From: Gigantopelta aegis
Lineage: Eukaryota > Mollusca > Gastropoda > Neomphalida > Peltospiridae
Assembly (NCBI RefSeq): GCF_016097555.1
Contig: NC_054712.1
Coordinates: 54,974,172-55,038,171 of the forward strand
DNA: 64,000 nt
Direction: 5' to 3'
Shown here: positions 60,441 through 64,000 of the stretch, in pieces
Layout of the letters: every line of letters starts with the position of its first letter
Position numbering within the stretch: the stretch's first letter is position 1
Position numbers and translations under genes: made by a program
Notes under the pieces: generated by a model
The model's database searches: none
What the model was told of the DNA's origin: nothing
What the model saw: only the letters and a program-made list of their open reading frames with translations

Positions 60441-60614
60441 TCCAATAACCGAGCGTTAAGTTACAAATTCTACGTAAATCCAAGATGGCCGTCATTTTGA
60501 GGCTCAATAACTCAAATTGCCCAAACGTTACAGAGTGGCATCAACTGGATTTGCAATCAGCACTATAAACAGACTTAAAAAATGCAATAAAATGCTTTGC
60601 ACACCAAAATTCCA
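60441..60614. repeat. right terminal inverted repeat of the 5.4-kb element
   Basis: Partner of 55201-55374. Confidence 0.8.
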
Positions 60615-60982
60615 GGTTATTTGAAATTCTTCCAGACTTGCGTTTTGTATCAAGCAATCTCTTTTTATACAAATACATTAAAACCAATTTACTCGAAATT
60701 ATCTTCCCAGGCGCGTGCGAAAACAAATTTCATATCCCGATATTTAATGTAAATTCTTTCCAAAAAAATGTGGTCAGAAAGCAGCTTGGCTAGCCAGCAG
60801 AAAACACCTCAGAATAGACCTAGAAGGGGGCAATTTTTCAAAATTTTCGGGCTTCGCGCCTGCGGAGCTCGCTGTGTCGGGCTTCGCCAGACACCTCGTC
60901 CCACCCCCCTGCAAAATTTCCTGCGCACGCCTCTACTTCTTGTTAGCCATGTTTTCAAATCAAATCCGTTTTTTTTTTCTCC

Positions 60983-61217
<235 letters not shown>

Positions 61218-61435
61218 GCGCACACACTAATACACACAAGACACACGCCGCCATTTCCTCATTTAGTACTTACTTTTTTATTTAGTTCTTCGAAGTCCAC
61301 ATTGTTCAAAGTCTAAACGGGAGCTGGTATGACACTGTTCAGTGCACTCACCCCTGTATGACGCATTGTATTATAATTATGAATTCTAGTTTCACTCCCG
61401 TTCACAATCTCCGAACATTATCTCCGAACATTATC

Positions 61436-61508
61436 TCCGAATATTAATAGACTGATTATGTCAGAATACATACAAGTATTCTGACATAATCAGTCTATTA
61501 ATGTTCGG
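61436..61508. mobile_element. short hairpin element
   Basis: CCGAATATTAATAGACTGAT and TATGTCAGAATAC are mirrored around a short ATACAA loop. TCTCCGAACATTA is repeated just upstream. Confidence 0.65.
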
Positions 61509-61587
61509 ATATACACCTAGAATCCCATACTCTATATATGTTTTGTACTTATTGTTGGCACATCGGCCTCGTGTCGTAAGATCAACA

Positions 61588-61712
61588 TTTCAACTTATTT
61601 TCGTGCTTATATCCAATTAAGGTTCAAGCACACCGGGCTGTCTGTCCAGAATAGTGGGTTAGTTGTTAATTGTTTGTGGTTAGTGAGAGAGTAGAAGGTG
61701 TAGTGGTCTTAC
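61588..61712 (-). repeat. SINE with CAAGCACGCTG body, distal part
   Basis: ATTTTCGTGCTTATATCCAA and GGTTCAAGCAC through AGTGGTCTTAC. The head part resumes at 62823 after the inserted element. Confidence 0.8.
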
Positions 61713-61909
61713 CAGGCGCGGATCCAGGATTTTTAAATAGGGGGGGGGGGGGGGCGAAACGTGGCCTGAAACGCGATTTCCTCGCAGCTGAGTAACAAAA
61801 TAGCTATATTAACGTATGTTTTTGGCGTTTAATATTTTATGTACTTTATTTTTGCTGGTCAACCAGACTATGTTTTTATTATACATATATGAACATGGAA
61901 ATAAAGTTA

Positions 61910-61970
61910 TTGTATTGTATTGTATTGTATTGTATTGTATTGTATTGTATTGTATTTGTATTGTATTGTC
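61910..61970. repeat. (TATTG)n pentanucleotide repeat
   Basis: About 11 units with one longer variant. Confidence 0.9.
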
Positions 61971-62010
61971 ATACTGTTTTTGTTATCTTCAAAATTGGGA
62001 AATAATATAA

Positions 62011-62152
62011 GTTGTAGAAGCATCACGAGGGGTATATGGCTTTTTATGTACCCTCTGTGTGTTCTTTTACCCCGAGCCGAAGGCGAGGGGGTAAAAGAGC
62101 ACACAGAGGGTACATAAAAAGCCATATACCCCGAGAGATGCTTCTACAACGA
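62011..62152. repeat. hairpin with about 62-bp arms
   Basis: GTTGTAGAAGCATC and GGGTATATGGCTTTTTATGT ... CTTTTACCC are mirrored almost perfectly around CGAGCCGAAGGCGAG. It may be an older MITE nested in the 1.1-kb element. Confidence 0.8.
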
Positions 62153-62822
62153 ATTTATCTTGCCGACATGTTAAACCATATAGCCAAATAATCAAATTAA
62201 TGCCAGACAATAATTGTTAACAATTTATTAACGGAGCCGTACCACGCGGACGCGAACGAAATCACTTGCCAGTGACGAAAAATAGTTCCATCGATAAACG
62301 AGTTTTTAACTTCAAATGTTTGTAATATGAAATTGTCTGAAACAGATATTAATAATTTAAAATAAAAATATTAAAAATAAAAAACAACTGTTGCTAATCG
62401 CGCATTAATACAATAACACCACGACCGTAATTAGGTGGCCGAGTTCAACATTGCAGCTTTTAAAAGTATTGAAATAGTGTATTTTATAGTAAAAATTAAA
62501 TTAATGATGTATACTTGATTGATTATCAATGTTATTTATAATCTAATTATTGCTTTAGCATTAACTGGGGCGGCTGGAAACTGTTGGGAAATTACAGACG
62601 GGGTATAAGAGAATTTGGCTCCGCCCACAGGGGGATAAGGGATTTGTCCAACGGCAAACAACCAATGAGATTAAAGAATTTTACATGAAGGCGAGATAAG
62701 TGCATTTTTGTGTAATTCCACTTTAGTGTATGCTATAGTTAAAAAATAAAAATAACTTGACCCCAAAAATAGGGGGGGGGGGGGGGGCGGGCCCCTTGGG
62801 CCCCCCACTAAATCCGCGCCTG

Positions 62823-62935
62823 CTTACACCTATCCAATGAGTCGTTAAAATCCGCTCTGGGTGGGAGCCGGTACCGGGCTTCGAACCCTATACCTACCAG
62901 CTTTATGTCCTTAACCACGACACCACCGAGGCCGG
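62823..62935 (-). repeat. SINE head 2, resumed after insertion
   Basis: ACACCTATCCAATGAGTCGT to ACCACGACACCACCGAGGCC, the head end of the copy begun at 61588. Confidence 0.8.
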
Positions 62936-63044
62936 TGTAGGATCAACAAGTACCCTATTGAATGCAGCTTACCCTCCAGGAACAAAATTATAATTAAGGT
63001 CCCTTCCGCCTGCCCCAAGTGAAAACAGAAACAAACAGAAAGAG

Positions 63045-63240
63045 ACTTTGTTTTGTTTGACACGACTATAGCTATTAGATGTCAAACATTTGGTACTTTT
63101 CACATAGAATAGAATAGAAGTTTAACGACACCCCAGCACAAAAAATACATCGGCTATTAGGTGTCAAACTATGTTTTGACACAGAGAAAGCTCATTACAT
63201 TTTCCCATTGCTAGAATCTTGTATCCTGCAACCACTGTTT
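63045..63240 (-). repeat. two SINE tail B fragments
   Basis: TTTGTTTTGTTTGACACGAC (from about 63047) and GAAGTTTAACGACACCCCAG (from about 63116), each followed by the ATCGGCTATTAG.TGTCAAAC or TAGCTATTAGATGTCAAAC motif and short core remains. Confidence 0.65.
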
Positions 63241-63360
63241 CTATTGGCAGAATATGATGACGGATAAAGCATAGCCTACATTACAAAATCGCTCATTTGA
63301 CCTCTAGGTCATCGTATAATGTGGTTGAAATAATAGCTTTTCTCCTTAATGTTTATAAAG

Positions 63361-63753
63361 TAAAGTTTGTTTTATTTAACGACGCCACTAGAGCACATTG
63401 ATTTTGTATCTTATCATCGGCTATTGGACGTCAAACATATGGTCATTCTGACACTGTTTTTAGAGGAAACCCGCTGTCGCCACATAGGCTACTCTTTTAC
63501 GACAGGCAGCAAGGGATCTTTTATTTGCACTTCCCAGAGGCAGGATAGCACAAACCATGGCCTTTGTTGAACCAGTTATGGATCACTGGTCGGTGCAAGT
63601 GGTTTACACCTACCCATTGAGCCTTGCGGAACACTCGCTCAGGGTTTGGAGTCGGTATCTGGATTAAAAATCCCATGCCTCGACTGGGATCCGAACCCAG
63701 TACCTACCAGCCTGTAGATCGATGGCCTAACCACGACGCCACCGATGCCGGTC
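63361..63753 (-). repeat. SINE, head 2 + tail B
   Basis: On plus: the tail TTTATTTAACGACGCCACTA and ATCATCGGCTATTGGACGTC, the core, then head 2 (TGGGATCCGAACCCAGTACC, AACCACGACGCCACCGATGC). This is the head/tail combination not seen in the other copies. Confidence 0.85.
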
Positions 63754-64000
63754 CTTAATGTTTATGGTCTGCAGGATAAAAATAATAACTAGTTAATGAC
63801 GTTGGATATTTGCTTTATCCTGTTCAGGCCGAATGCGAAATTCCTAATCTAATTAAAATTAGCTCCACTATTACATGTGGATCTAACAGCAGCCCGTTGG
63901 AGCTCATGTCCAGTTGACCTTTCATTCGACCAATCAAAACCTTACTTGCAAAATCATGCCAGTGATTTGAGTGCGAGTGCGAATAATTTTTACATGCTCA
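63754..64000. other. unassigned sequence at right edge
   Basis: I see no gene or repeat here. Confidence 0.4.

Larger units (their letters stand above)
55201..60614 (+). mobile_element. 5.4-kb TIR element encoding a PIN-like/CXC protein
   Basis: The left terminus 55201-55374 and right terminus 60441-60614 are inverted copies, about 170 bp each and roughly 85-90% alike by eye. Both contain TGGAATTTTGGTGTGCAAAG, GGGCAATTTGAGTTATT and ATCTTGGATTTAC. The interior holds one large coding region on plus (55597-59999), now in three frame segments. I cannot define a target duplication. Proteins with this domain order are common as uncharacterized families in invertebrates and fish (from memory); inverted termini argue that they are DNA-transposon genes. 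No DDE triad could be assigned. Confidence 0.75.
61713..62822. mobile_element. 1.1-kb inverted-terminus element splitting a SINE
   Basis: CAGGCGCGGAT at the left end is mirrored by ATCCGCGCCTG at the right end; CTTAC is repeated directly outside each end (61708-61712 and 62823-62827). The termini resemble hAT MITEs, though only 5 bp of duplication is seen. It contains G homopolymers near both ends, a TATTG pentamer run (61910-61970) and a strong hairpin at 62011-62152. No gene. Confidence 0.75.

Overview
This is eukaryotic, AT-rich, intron- and repeat-dense DNA from an invertebrate animal, most likely a mollusc. METTL3 is animal-type. The window is full of tRNA-derived SINEs of a kind I associate with molluscan genomes; that last point is from memory and was not searched. 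No viral or retroviral element was recognised.

Three host genes can be traced exon by exon with matching splice phases. (1) 1649-15323, plus strand: the last 13 coding exons of an SLC5 sodium-coupled solute transporter (SMCT/SMVT type); its 5' exons lie left of the window. (2) 24085-46796, plus strand: a complete 16-exon METTL3, the catalytic subunit of the m6A mRNA methyltransferase, 551 aa, with DPPW motif and both CCCH zinc fingers; repeats swell it to 22.7 kb. (3) 49980-53885, minus strand, convergent with METTL3: a 4-coding-exon DEDDy 3'-5' exonuclease-domain protein of EXD1/Egalitarian type, 263 aa, with one GC-AG intron. I see no operon-like or shared-pathway link between the three, except that METTL3 and the exonuclease-fold protein both concern RNA.

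Between and inside the genes lie mobile elements. 19158-23475 is a 4.3-kb element with about 190-bp terminal inverted repeats and a perfect 9-bp target duplication. It is Mutator-like in structure but carries a 1134-codon ORF built from five copies of a 226-aa unit instead of a recognisable transposase. 55201-60614 is a 5.4-kb element with about 170-bp inverted termini. It codes for a large protein (three frame segments) with an N-terminal Cys/His region, a PIN/FEN-like acidic core and a C-terminal CXC (tesmin/TSO1-like) cluster; its superfamily is unclear to me. Smaller elements include a pair of TTAA-flanked 0.8-kb elements (one split by a hAT-like element with an 8-bp duplication), many hairpin MITEs, and about 30 SINE copies in which two heads and two tails occur in different combinations.

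Tandem arrays are a second theme: a 42-bp array in an SLC5 intron; 39-bp, 40-bp and 123-bp arrays inside METTL3 introns (the 123-bp array re-copies the end of exon 6 with its splice donor); a 146-bp array carrying three palindromic nuclear-receptor-type half-site pairs; and many long microsatellites.
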